From Montifringilla adamsi (taxonomy: Eukaryota; Chordata; Aves; Passeriformes; Passeridae), in NCBI GenBank assembly GCA_017590115.1, contig JAGGNK010007559.1, forward strand, positions 4,362,020 to 4,426,019: 64,000 nucleotides of DNA. Reading direction: 5' to 3'. Positions 11,201-23,600 of this stretch are shown here, piece after piece. The number at the start of each line of letters is the position of its first letter. Positions within the stretch are counted from its first letter, which is position 1. A program made the position numbers and the translations under genes. The notes under the pieces were generated by a model, which saw only the letters and a list, made by a program, of their open reading frames with translations, searched no databases and was not told where the DNA came from.

Positions 11201-14200
11201 GGACAGCGGGACAGGACCAGGATAGGGACAGCGGGATAGGGAACGGGACAGCGGGATCGGACACAGAGAGCGGGATCCGGACCGGGATCAGGACTGCAGG
11301 ACCGCGACAGCGGGATCGGGCGTCATTCCCACACACGCACCCCATCAGTGTCTATCAGTATCTAAAGGCGGTGCCAAGAGGCCGGACCGGGATGGTGCCG
11401 AGCCGTGGGACAAAAGGCAGCGGGCAGGAACTGATGCCCAAGAAGTTCCACCTGACCATGATGTTACAGATGAAATTGTTTCTCACAATGAGGTGCAGGG
11501 CCCGCACGCTGGGATAGACAAGATGCGGAGTTTCCCTCACTGGGGATATTCCAGCGCCCTCTGGACACAGCCCTGTGCCCTGTGCTCTGGGATGACCCTT
11601 GTTAGTCAGGGGAATGGGACCAGGTGACCCCACTGTGTTCCCTTCCTGACCTATTCTGGGATTCTCTGAATCTCCACGTGGTTTTGGTGGGACAGGGATG
11701 GCGCTTCCCGGGGCTCTGAGCTCTGCCTTCCCTGGGCAGTGCAGCAGGAGCCGGGTGCCCACGGGCACTGACTCCCAGCACCTGAGACACCCCCACGGCC
11801 AGAGGGAGGGAGGGAGCCAAGCAGTTGGAAACGTTCCCGAGGATGGAACGGGAGCCTGTGCCTGCAGGAGAGCGTCCAGACTGTCCAGGGAAGAGCTGCA
11901 GCATCTTCACTCTAGGGGAACTTGCCTGAGCTGCTCACATGTGGGGAAAAGTGTTCATTATGCTGAATGGTGGCTTTTGTTTGGTTTTTTTAACAGAGTA
12001 AAATTGGAAGAGATCGTTGCAGATGATTATGAAGAGATAGATGATGGCTTTAATTGCACAACAAAAGAACACAAAAAAAGGCACAGACAGAAGGAGGATG
12101 AGGAAGAATTGTCTAGGAATGAAGGCAAGCATAAAAGGAAAAAGAAAAAGGAGAAGCATAACCTTGAGTATTCCTCTTGTAGGGAAGAGACCTCTCTAGA
12201 TACTTGGGACTCTCAGAAAAGGTACACGAAAAGAAAAAGAAAGGAAGAAGTTAGGGGAAGAAATAGACTCACAGAAGGTAAGGAAGAGAGCTCTACTTCC
12301 CATTCTAAAAAGATGAAAAAAACAGAGAGGGAGAAGCAGTTGGCAACAAAAAAGAAGGATGAAAATCAGACAAAGGTTGCTGCAGCAAAGATGGCTTTAG
12401 AACGGGCAAATGAGAGCTTTTCTCTAAATTCTGGTAAAAATAGCACCAAAAAGATCACAACACAGTCCAGGAAAAAGAGGGTGGGAGCTTCAGATTCCTC
12501 CAGCACATCGTCTGACAGTGACAGCAGTGAATTAAATGTAAAGGAAAATAAATCTTCCCATAAACCTGTAGTGGTGACACTTCCCAAAGACAAATCCCAA
12601 GCTGCTTCAGATTCTGATGTGAAAACTAATAAAGTGACTGTAAAGTCTAACACTGAAAAGACTAAGACTGCAATTAGTAAAAATGCTAAAAAACCCCAGT
12701 CATCTAGTTCAGATTCTGACTCGAGTACAGAGGAGGAGAAGGTGACACCAGCACAAGACAGCACTGCAAAGGAAAAATCAGTGCCAAACCATGTGGTGGC
12801 TGTAAAAGCCAGCACCAAGGCTCCCAAAGCACAGAGCTCCTCTTCAGACTCTGATAGTTCAGATTCAGACACACTTGTCATTAAAAAATCTGCAGCAGGT
12901 GCTGGACTGGGTAATTCCGCAGTAAGGAACTGCACTACACAGTTTCCAGCCAGTGCCCAAGGACCGTTTGCCAGCCCGAGCCGTGGAAGGGGGCGTGGAA
13001 CGGGAGAGGATAACTTCTGGAGAGGACCTAGGGGCCGTAGGTTTCGTGGGATGATGAGGGGCCATGGGAGAGGAGCAAACCCTGGCTTCTTCTATAACTA
13101 CAGCAGTGAAGGCCAGAAACAGAGGCAGTTAAATGAAGCTGTGACAAACACTTCTGTCCTTGTCCAGGTGAGTGACTCACACAGGCAGAGGTCACCTTTC
13201 TCTGGCAGCTTGAACTGTACAAAGAACCTACAGGATGAGAGTAATTCAGCAGAATAACAGCAGAAATAGATTAGTGGGATAAAGGCTGAGCTTTCATTTA
13301 CTGTAATTCTGTTTGTCAGCCTGAGGACGTGTTTATGAAACAACAATAAAGTGATTGTATTCTGTATCTAAAAACAAAGCATGTACCTTGCTCTTCTCAG
13401 TGACTCTTGCAATTCATACAGCATGAACATTGTCTTGTGTTTTCACTGATACAGTAATTAAATCAGTGGGTTACTCTTTGTTTCACAGAATCCGGTGGAG
13501 ATTCCCAGGAGAGACTATAGTGTGTTACCTCTTCTAGCTGCTCCACCCCAAGTGGGAGAAAGAATTGCCTTTAAGGTAAACTCTGGAAATGCTAAATGTT
13601 AGTAGGTTAAGATTGCTTCATTTGGGCCACTTTTAAGTTTCTGAGCTAACAGTTTCTCTGAAAAATTCACTTGTTGTAAAGCCTGGCTTTGATTTTTGTC
13701 AAAGTTTGGAGCATATACAGAAGTTAAGTGCATTTCTTTAGACTTTCTGTATTTGTAGAACACAAGAAATGCTGTCTCTGCTGCCATTTCAATGTAATTT
13801 TCCATGTAAATGTTATTGCAAATCTTACCATACAAATAATTACACTGCACTGCAAAATAAAACAGTAAATGCAAATGAAATCCCTGCAGCTGAGGAGGCT
13901 GGGATCCATCTCCCTGATCTCCTCACACAGCCTGACCAGAACGTAAATCCTTTGGAGCAGCAAGTCCTGGAAGTCTGCCTGGGACCATGATTATCATTGG
14001 GTTCCAGGAGTAGGAGACTTGGCTCTTGCACTTTTCTGTTGCTGAAGAAACTGTTTCTGGATGTAGGTGGAATCATCAAAGATTGGGAAAAGTTACAATT
14101 TGTTACTTGTATTTCTTTCAACAGCGCCTGGAACTAACTGAAAATTACAGTCCTGAAGTTTCAGACTATAAGGTACTGGTTTTCTTTTCTCCCTTCGTTC

Positions 14201-16277
14201 ACTCACAGAACTATGGTAGGTGAGGTGTGGTGTAAATATTTTGATGCTGTGCAGTGTTTTTCCTTGCGTCCAGTTGACTCCACAGGCTATTCCTGGTGCA
14301 GCAGTAAAAATCAAAACTCTAGAAGCTGAAACTAATTTTAAATTTGAAAGGTGTAGCTGTTATAAAAAAAAAAAAAAAAAAAAAACCCAAAAAAAAAAAA
14401 ACCAACAAAACAACAAACCACCAACTACAAGGATTATTAATAATAAATATTTTAGAGATGACAAAAAATGCAGGTCCTCAAGTAGAAAAATGTAGCTGTA
14501 TTTGAGTCTACTGCTATTGGAAGTTAGGGCAAATTCTTAAAACTGGTGCAAGTAAAATTTTGTTGCTACTTCAGATATCTTGGTTTCTGGGTAAGTACTG
14601 ATTTAAACTGCAGAGTTAGTGACAATGAGTAACTTTGGTTTATTGATGCCAGTAGTTACAGATTGCTGAGCCTTAATTCTTTGCAGATTTTATACATGGA
14701 GGGTAGAAAATTTGATAGCCAAATATACTTATTTCCTCTGGCAGCAATCAAGTAGTGCACTGGTTGTAAATATGGAACACTTAACCAGTGCTGAAGTGTG
14801 TCTTACCTGATTCTTTTCTTGTTGCTTTGTGAAGGAGGCAAAAATACTCAGTTGGAATGATGAAAAAAAGCAGATTGAACTTGAGATCCTTTCAACATCA
14901 GCAGGACAATGTACGTACCTGGGGACACTTCAGCTTCCAGGAGTATTCCCAATTACCTTGGGATCATTCTCAACACACCCCTCCCCTCCTCATTCCTTCC
15001 CCAAAAATCTATTTAAATTGAGAAGTTCTAACAAGTTCTAACCCTTGCTAGTTGAGCTGAAGGATGCTCATGGGTATTTACAAAATAATTTTTTTCAGTA
15101 GTTTGAGTGGTCAGTAGCTCACCTCTACTGTGGTTTCCTTTTCTGAAAGAAATTATTTCAGAAAGAAAGAAAATATTTTATATTATTATTTTGAGAGAAA
15201 GTGTGAAGTCATAATGATGTACCTTCAGTGGGTGTGGAAGTGAGTCCCTGCAATGACAAGTTCCTGAGACCTGAAATGTTTAATGGTTTTTAAACCGTGT
15301 ATCCTGCAGTTGCCATTTAAGCCAGAATTAGTGAATTGTCATATGAGCCTTTTTCTCAAATTTCAGCAACATATTATTGACTTTCTCATGTGAGTAGTCA
15401 GATAATTACCTTAGTTTTGGTGTGTAGTGTTCAGTTTTTCCTCAAGTTTTTCTGTTACTTGAACCCAGACACTGAGCGCAAAGAAAAACCCAACAGAACA
15501 AACCCCAAAACCAAACTGATTTTGGTCAGCTTTTGTGGCAAACATTTCAGTTTCTTTGGTTTGTAGCTGGTTGAGCTGTTTGTTTGGCTTTCAGTTGCTA
15601 AGGAGCCAGGGAAGTTCGACCTGGTGTACCAGTCTGCAGACGGAGTGGAGCTGATCGAGTACGCGGTGCCTCAGGACACCAAGGTACGTGGGGCCTGCTC
15701 TGAGTCCTGCCACCAGCTCTGCAGAGCTGGCACCTGCCCTGCTCCCTGCCTCTCTTCACCTCAGGGACATTCCCTTTGTAGTCATGCATGTGATTTGAAT
15801 CAGTGGAAGCAAAAACAATTGTTTCTTTCTAGCAAGAATGTGCATGTTTACATCATAATAATCAGTTCTTGGTTCTCAATTGACTGGGGTCACAGTCACT
15901 CATCAAAGTTCTTGTTTTGGCTAATAAACAACATCATGTCTCATAGAGATCCTTTCTTACCAGCTTTTCCTCTCATCATTGTTGTTCTAACCTGCACCTT
16001 TCCTTACCCAGGGTATCAGGCAGGTTGAGGTTCACCAGTAGGATCAGTGACTCACAGGAGGAGCTGTGATCTCAGTTCACTGGTGCCATTGTTCAGGTCT
16101 AGGCAAAAGCATAACAGCACAGAAATTGCATCTGCTGGTGCTGCTGGCCCCTGCCAAGTGCTGCCTGTGGTTTGTTTTCAGATAACTGAAAGCTGGGATG
16201 CGCTGATAGAGCCGAGACTGATTGTGGAGCCTCCAGTTAATGGATCCAACGTTGAAAATGGAACATCTAGGATGTGA
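10935..16277 (+). CDS. COIL: COIL, coilin (7 exons)
   Basis: Coilin is the marker and scaffold of nuclear Cajal bodies; it self-associates and binds SMN and Sm proteins. Exons: 10935-11185, 11997-13167, 13489-13575, 14125-14172, 14835-14910, 15595-15683, 16182-16277. Phases close to give 605 aa (human 576). The N-terminal self-association domain (about 1-90) carries [15 protein letters not shown] and [15 protein letters not shown], as in human coilin. Exon 2 encodes the long lysine-rich disordered middle with three Ser/Asp clusters ([15 protein letters not shown], typical CK2 targets), then an RG box at about 412-444. Exons 3-7 encode the C-terminal atypical Tudor domain ([39 protein letters not shown]). 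Two ATGs in tandem (10935, 10938) make either a plausible start. Introns 1 and 4 are short on features apart from an A-rich tract at 14364. Confidence 0.95.
13345..13350 (+). promoter_or_regulatory. Candidate intronic polyadenylation signal in COIL
   Basis: A canonical AATAAA followed by a GT-rich stretch lies in intron 2, 88 bp past the stop that an unspliced exon 2 would use (TAA ending at 13257). Together these could give a short coilin isoform without the C-terminal Tudor domain. Use of the site is not shown by the sequence. Confidence 0.35.
14364..14400. repeat. A-rich simple repeat in COIL intron 4
   Basis: A run of 22 A residues, a CCC interruption and a second run of A. It is a low-complexity tract with no sign of an attached retroposon body. 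Confidence 0.8.
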
Positions 16278-18904
16278 AAAGATGTGAGCAATTGTACAGA
16301 TCTGTTCTGTGAAATGATGCCTTCTGGTTCTGAGGGTGGCAGGTGCACTGGTGGATGTTACTGTCTTAAAAAGAAGTAGGCCAAAAGAAAAAGTTTTTTC
16401 CCTTAGGCTATGTTTTTATGTAATACATGAAAACTTTGTTTATTATAGGAAGTCTAATATAGATCTGTTGGGTTTGAATATTTATATCCTACTGTAGCAA
16501 GCTGCAGAACTGGAATGGTTTGATTAAAAGATAAAACACAACCCTGTACTGTGAGTAACTGTTTAAATGTCTGGGTTTGGCTAGAGCTGTATAACTGCCA
16601 GAGGTCATTTTTATTTAAAAATTTATTATAAATATTGTTGATATGCATAACTGTCCCTTTGCTGCTGCCACAGCATACAAATGCTGTGACTTTGCAATTA
16701 CTTAAAGAGTTCACCTAAACATACTCAGAAAACCTGTGAATTTCAAGCTTCTGTGATTTTGAGGCAGATAAATAGCACTGGTAACTGTCAACTCTGCTTA
16801 GAGCCAGTGGAATATAACATGAACCCCTGGCACAATTGTGTCCCACTGTGTTAATCCATGTAGGATCTGAAAGCCTTTATTGTTGGTTTTAGAGCAAACC
16901 ATCTTGCCCTTTAAGTGCTGAAGTTTCTGTGCTGCCTTTCTTCCCTTTCCAGCAGCAGAATGGGTCACCAGGTGCTGGCAAGGCACTGCACTGACAGCTC
17001 TAATAATTATGAGTATTGAAGGGGCACCTTGTACCTCTGGAGTTTTGGCAAGTCTTACACTTTCAGATAATCCCTGTGCTAGACAGTTGACTCCTACAGA
17101 GAAGACATGGGAAAAAACAAACCCTAGATACAAACACCTGAAAATTTGTACATTATGATTTAGCTGTCATGTACTCTGACCTAGTGCATGAATCCATTAA
17201 AGTACTGTGCCTTCTTTTGTCAGCCCTAGTAAAATGTCTTGTTTGTGAAGGAATTGTTTTTATACAAGTAAAATGAATTTGTGTTTTGGTTCACTTCAAA
17301 TACCAGTATTTCATGCTAGGATTTGTTTTTTTAGAGAAAAGTTCAGTTAGATTCATGTAGCTGTTCTTGCAGACTGGATGAAAAGAAGATGCCAGACATG
17401 AGCACAGTCATGCTCAGACAATGGGGATTAATGGAAGGATTGTTTTCCTAAGGGAAATTGTTCCTTGTTAATTCTTAGGAAGTTGCAAAAGCTAAATGCA
17501 AGTGTTTCTTGTTCCATTGCCTACTGTGCATTTTTGGCATGAATTAAATGAATGCAGAGTCACTCTGGCTGTGCCAAACAGGAGATGCTGGAAAACAAAT
17601 ACACCCCTGAGAGAGGCTGTTTTGAAGGTAAAATCTTGAGTTTTATTTACCCATTGTTACCAAGTTTGCATGAAGCTACTGCTTCACTGCTCATTCAAAT
17701 CAGACCAAGGGCAGGCAGCCTGAGGGAACTGCCAAGAGCCCTCCCTGTGCCATCCACTCCTGCTCTGAGGAATCTGGGATGGGACAATGTGCATGTGAAT
17801 CCCACAAGGAGGTGGTGGAACACTGAACAAACCCTCACTGCTGCCTTTCTGTCCCTGGGGCTCTCCCATCTCTCGCCAGCCCGAGGTACAATTTATCCCA
17901 CTGTGCTTCTAAAGCCCTGCTTGGGCTCTGTGGGGCTTTTTGAATGTGCAAAGGGCAAAGGGTTAGATTTAGTTCAGAATCACGGGAAGTTCTCAAGTAT
18001 TTGCAAGCAAAAGTGAGTAAGAACTTAAGTAGCTATTTAAATGGTAGCAGTAATTTTTTTAATGTTAAAACTTTGTCTCATAGACAGCAGGAGTGGTTGG
18101 GCTTCCTCCAAAAGAGAATTTCAAGCCCTCTTTGACAATGTGGAACTTAAATTGCTCTTCTGAGCTCTAAACATCCTGTGCTGTGCTCCAGAAGCAGAAG
18201 CTACAATTGTGAGGGTTTATATTTACCCTTTTTATTTGCATACCTTTGTCTATATCAGTTGATACCACATGAGTGCCACAGAAAAATACAGTGAAGGTGC
18301 TGAGTCTTTGAAAGGTGACAGGGGCTTAGTCCAGATAAGTCCAGGGTATTCATTCACCTATGGAAAAATAAAAAATGCAAACATTAAGAGCTGTTCTTCT
18401 GTCCCAGCTCGTGCACAGCACAGCTCTCTGAGTGTTCCTTTGCAGTCACTATCAGCCACCCCCTGTCAGGTGTTTGCATTTCCTCTGACAGCAGTTACAA
18501 AGTCCTGGTCAGCACATACCAACCACGCTGTAAACCTGTGGCACGGTGCCCATTTCCTAGAAACTCCTCCACCCTCCAGCACATGACAGAGCTGATCCCT
18601 GAACTTTTGCTTCTGTCACAGCCCTGCAGCCCCAAATGCCTCCCTTGTACTTTCTGCACCTGTATCTGTTCCTGAGCAGTGACTCAGAGCCCTGTGACAC
18701 ACAACCCCTCCACAGCTTATCCTGAAGGAGTGTTAAAAGGCTGGAGGGATAACTGATGTAGGTACAAGTTCACGTTATCTGTGCAACATAGCTTTACAAT
18801 GATTCTCCAGATTTAATTTAATAGTCCAAAAGAACTGGCCAGGAGCTGATTTCGCTTGTAACAGACCACCCAACATGGCTTCTTTTGAGTGCTTTATAAA
18901 ATGA
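16278..18904. other. COIL 3' UTR and intergenic sequence
   Basis: The first part is presumably COIL 3' UTR. Possible ATTAAA signals occur near 16524 and 17195, and an AATAAA near 18366. I see no coding exon. Open frames of up to about 150 codons here show no family resemblance or splice-site support. Confidence 0.5.
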
Positions 18905-19537
18905 ACATGAACATGAGCCAGCAGTGCGCCCAGATGGCCAAAAAGGCCAACAGCCCCTGGCCTGGATCAGGAACAGTGGCCAGAGGACAGGGAGGTGATC
19001 CTTCCCCTGTACTCAGCACTGGTGAGGGCACACCTGGAGTGCTGTGCCCAGCTCTGGCCCCTCAGTTTGGGAAGGACTTTGGGACGCTCGAGCGTGTCCA
19101 GAGGAGGCAACGAGGCTGGAGAGGGGCTGGGAACACAAACCCTGTGAGGAATGACTGAGGGAGCTGGGGGTGCTCAGCCTGGAGAAAAGGAGACTCAGGG
19201 GTGCCCTTATCACTCCAACTCCCTGAAAGGTGGCTGTGGCCAGGTGGTGTTGGGTCTCCCAGCCAGCAACTGACAGATTGAGAGGACACAATCCTAAGCT
19301 GTGCCAAGGCAAGTTTTGGTTAGATGCTAGAAAGAAATTCTTCACTGAAAGAGTGGTTGGGCACTGGAATCGTCTGCCCAGTGAGGTGGTGGACTCACCA
19401 TCCCTGTAGTTTAAAAAACAGACTAGATGTGGCAGTCAGTGCCATGGTTTAGTTGAGGAGATGCTAGTTTAGGTCATAGGTTGGACTAGATTATCTTAAA
19501 GGTCTTTTTCAACCAAGTTCATTCTGTGATTCTGTGT
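18905..19537 (+). mobile_element. CR1 LINE fragment (3' region)
   Basis: A 5'-truncated CR1 in sense orientation. It carries the characteristic block GGAGTGCTGTGCCCAGCTC, then CTCAGCCTGGAGAAAAGGAG, GGTTAGATGCTAGAAAGAAA, and ends with the CR1 3' terminal motif TTCATTCTGTGATTCTGTG. The reading frame of the reverse transcriptase is broken, so it is a dead copy. It lies between COIL and TRIM25. Confidence 0.9.
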
Positions 19538-20140
19538 AACTCCTGAACGTTCTTGGAAGTCCCCAAGGACTAACACCAACAAGATCGCCTGCTAATACTT
19601 TTAAATTACATTAAAGGGAACCTCAGCAGTTCTCCACACAAGGTGTTCTTTGCCCACTGGACAAGAGTTGAGAGCACACGGCTCCTGCTGTCGCAGCCCA
19701 TGAGGTTCTGTTTAAATTATTGGGGGGTCACAGACTTTGTGCCAGGCTGCTCCTTTTATCCCTGCTGCCAGCATGGGTGGAGAAATATAGAAGGCGCCAA
19801 GGAAGTTCCTGGGACACCAGCAGGCAGGGCAGAAGAGGGAGGAGGAAGAGACCACTGGAACGCTTGGCGGTTAGTTAGTTAAGACAGGAGTACTTGCCAT
19901 GTTGCTATTCAGCATCAATGTTCCTGTTAGAAACAGTGATTATTGAACAGTTAGACTGAGAAAAAGAAATTCAAGGAAGCATCTTCTGTTGAGATCACAA
20001 AACAATCACAAAGCAGTAACCTGTGTGCTTTAAAAACATTGCACTGACATCAGCTGTTGCAAACAGATGATTTTTAAGGTCCTTTCCAGCCCAAACCTAT
20101 GAGTCCGTAGGATCTCCAGCATCCAGGTTACCCGCAGCTC
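19538..20140. other. Intergenic sequence upstream of TRIM25
   Basis: Apart from the CR1 remnant at 20067-20110, I see no gene, tandem repeat or conserved motif here. GC content rises sharply at about 20140, where the TRIM25 CpG island begins. Confidence 0.4.
20067..20110 (+). mobile_element. CR1 3'-end remnant
   Basis: A short piece reading GATTTTTAAGGTCCTTTCCAG followed by CCCAAACCTATGAGTC resembles the 3' untranslated end of CR1 elements. It is too short for a subfamily call. Confidence 0.5.
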
Positions 20141-20607
20141 GGAGGGGATTTGGGGTTCACCCGCTCCCCGAGCGGGCGGGCGCGGTGGTGGCGGCAGCGG
20201 CCGGACAGCGCTGTTCTGGCCCGAGCTCCCTCGAGCCGGGGCCCGGCCGGGAGCGGGGCGGGCAGCGCGGGTGGGCAGCGCCCTCCAAACGCCCCGCTGC
20301 GGTTCAGAACCGACCCCGAGGCCTCCGGGCACCTCCGGGTGACGCTGCCCCGACCCCGGCTCGGACCCCCGGCCCGGCCCGGGCCGCCCGCCGCCCCGGG
20401 GGTCCCGCTCCTCAGGGCAGAGCCCCCGGCGTCCCGGGGCTGCCCGGCTCTCCACATGGGCGGGCGCCGCAGGGTTCGTCCCCCGGCCGCCGCCCCTCCC
20501 GTCGGGGCGGGGATGAGACACGTAGTTTCCCGGAAAGCCCGGACCATAGTTTCGTTTCTCCGAGCCCAGGTTTGTTTCGGGTTCTCGGGGCAGCTGCGGA
20601 CGGGGCG
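20140..20607 (+). promoter_or_regulatory. TRIM25 CpG-island promoter with GAS and IRF-type motifs
   Basis: A GC-rich CpG block leads into the TRIM25 start codon. Within the last 85 bp there is a perfect TTCNNNGAA palindrome, TTCCCGGAA (20527-20535), of the STAT/GAS type. Thirteen bases on is AGTTTCGTTTCTC (20548-20560), whose reverse strand holds the IRF core AANNGAAA. This suits TRIM25, an interferon-induced gene in other vertebrates. Binding is inferred from motifs only. Confidence 0.55.
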
Positions 20608-23600
20608 ATGGCGGCGCTGGAGTCGGAGCCGGGCCTGTCGGGGCTGGAGGAGGAGCTCACCTGCTCCATCTGCCTCTGCCTCTTCAGCAGCCCCGTGACG
20701 GTGCCCTGCGGGCACAACTTCTGCGCCTCCTGCCTGGATCTCAGCTGGGCCGGCCTCTCGGGGGGCTTCAGCTGCCCTCAGTGCCGGGCCACCTTCGCGG
20801 GCCGCCCGCAGCTGCAGAAGAACACGGTGCTGTGCCGGGTGGTGGAGCAGCTCCAGGGCCGCTCCGGGGCCAAGGGCGAGGAAGAGGAGGAGAATGAGGA
20901 TGAGGATGAGGATGGGTATGTGGGGGGGTGCTGCGCGGGGGAGCCCCCCGTGTCCTGCGACAGCTGCCAGGAGGCGCCGGCCGTGCAGACCTGCCTGACC
21001 TGCACCGCGTCCTTCTGCGCCGAGCACCTGCGGCCGCACCGCGACAGCCCGGCCTTCCGCGACCACCAGCTCTGCCCGCCCCTGCGCGACCTGCAGCTGC
21101 GCAAGTGCCCCCAGCACAACAGGCTCTTCGAGTTCTTCTGCAGCAAGCACGGCGTCTGCATCTGCTCCCTCTGCCTGCTCGGGCACAAGCTGTGCCCCAC
21201 CAGCCCCTTGGAGCAGGCAAAAGCCTCTGCCCAGGTGAGCAGCCGGGGCTGGACGGAGGTGACCGATGGTCCCCGGGGCTGGAACACCCTCCCAAGGGCT
21301 CCCCGGGACTGGAACATCCTCCCAAGGGCTCACCGGGGCTGGAGCATCCTCCCAAGGGCTCCCCGGGGCTGGAACATCCTCCCAAGGGCTCCCCGGGGCT
21401 GGAGCATCCTCCCAAGGGCTCCCCGGGGCTGGAGCATCCTCTCAAGGGCTCCCCGGGGCTGGAACACCCTCCCAAGGGCTCCCCGGGGCTGGAGCATCCT
21501 CCCAAGGGCTCCCCGGGGCTGGAACACCCTCCCAAGGGCTCCCCGGAGCACCCCTTGGCTCCCTCGGTGCCGTCGGAGCTGCTCTGGAGTGCGGGGAGGA
21601 GGCTGGAACAAGACGTCGACTGTAAATCTGGTGTCTGGCATTGATGAACTATTATCTGCCCTCCAACATGTGCTCAGGCATGTCCCCGGAGCCATTCCTT
21701 GCGTTTTCCTCGTCTCTCCAAGATGTTGCTCAAGAGCAGGGGGCTGGGAAGGCGCTGTCAGGGAGCTGCACTGGCAGGGCTGGGCTGTCCTGGCTGGGCT
21801 CTCCAGTGAGGCCTCCCACACTCTGTGGCGTCACCCAGAGCTCTGAGCCTCCTCTGCTGCTCTGCTCCCTGCCAGGCTTCTCACTGCCTGAGAGGCCCAC
21901 ATTCTGCTGCAGATGTTCTTAAGAAGAAGAATTACAAAGGTATCCTAGGGAGATCTCAAGTATGTAGATGAAAGGCAGAAGGAGGGTCACGGAGTAGAAG
22001 GGAAGGAAACCTGGCCTTTATATTTTCCAGCACAGCTGAAAATCAGTGTGGATGAGTAAAGTATGCTGAAAAAGTTTAGGTGGTCAAACTCCCATCTGTT
22101 CAGTGGGTGTGTATACAGCTTAGCTGCAGAGCTTAGCCCTGATTAAGCTTAGCAGAATCTTGAACTAAAGGAACAGGTAAATCACATCTGAGGGAGAACG
22201 TTCTCAAAAGGAGTGGGGTGAACAGTAGCATCAACTTTGTGCTGGAAGTCCAACCTGGGAGTTAATGTAACATTTATTCGTAGCATGAGAACTGCTGTGC
22301 TGATGAAAGCACCGTGTCCTTTGTGAAGAGAGTGTCAGCAATGGCATCTTGCTCTTGGGAGAGGTGGGGAGGGTGTGGGTGCCACAAGCCACACGCGTGC
22401 AGGACAGTACTTTTACACCCCCTAAGCTTCAAGGGGAGGTAGATTTTAAGCTGAGAGTACTAAATGCTTACAAGAGTATTTAAAACTGAGAGCAGACATG
22501 ACAACTGCCTCTCTGAAATACTTTCTGGTCTCTCCTGTTGCAGTCGCTGCTGAAGAAAAAACTTTCGGAGCTGCATAACCAGAGTGAAAGAACTACCCGG
22601 GCAATGAGCACGGTGAAAACAAAACAGAACCAATCTGCTGTAAGTGGGGAACTGCTCAGAGTGCTGTCAGGTTGCCTGGCACCCACTGGCCACTGCATGG
22701 TGTTAGTGATTGTACCCTTGTGACAAGGGCTGTAGTGCTGAGGCTGCATTGGCAGGAGAAGGTGTTACTAGGAAAGAACAGAAAAGAGGAGTTTTGGCAG
22801 GGCCAGGCAGCTCTGTGGGAGATGGGAGTAAACCTGGCACTGTGCAAGGTTTTATACTCTCCCATGAGGGTGACACTGAGAATGGGCTCCGTTCCTTGTG
22901 AGTGAAGGAATTTTCTTTCCAAACCACATAGAAATCGACAGCTCTTCTCTTGCTTGTTTCAAGGAAGAGAAGCCCACATGTTCCTCAGAGGCTTTCATGC
23001 AGTAGCACTTAGAGTATTTTGTTTACAAACTGTTCTTTTGAAATCAGTACCTATCTGCTCTTGTCTGCCCCAGGAGACAGCTTCAAGAAAGAAGGAATTG
23101 ATCAGAAATGAGTTTTCAGAAGTTAAAGCTGTAATTGAAGAAAGAGAAAATGAGATCATGAAAGCAATTACAGAGGAAGAAAAGAGAGTTTGGAATAAGT
23201 TTGATTATATTTACAGTGTTCTGGGAAATAAGAAGAATGAAATTCAGTCTCTCAAAGATCAGATTGAGATGGCACTGACTGAAAGTGATGATGTTCTGTT
23301 TTTGAAGGTAATGTGTCATTTAAGTGTGAATCCAGTTCTTCATTCTAGAATAAAGAATAACAAAAACCTGCTGTGGTCGTCATACTCTCCAGAGACTTCC
23401 AGTCAAATGGAAATGCAGTGGTGTGCAAGAACCTGCTGTCAAAGGATGTCCTAAAAAGTACACAAATATCAGTGAAAGAATGCTGAAGGGAGTCTGGTAA
23501 CTCTGCCAGTTCAGCCACTGCCTCTGCCACAAGCAGAGAGGGGTCACTGGGCAGGAGTCACCTCCCTGAGGTGTGGCAGCTCTTTGCTGTGACGTGGCTG

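Noticed and set aside
12366..12935. A 189-codon minus-strand frame rich in Ser, Glu and Leu
   Set aside because: It is the reverse reading of the Ser/Asp/Lys-rich coilin exon 2. It lacks splice sites and homology.
20128..21333. A 401-codon open frame on the minus strand over TRIM25 exon 1
   Set aside because: It is a composition effect of GC-rich DNA antisense to a well-supported exon and has no family resemblance. The same applies to other minus-strand frames over the minisatellite.
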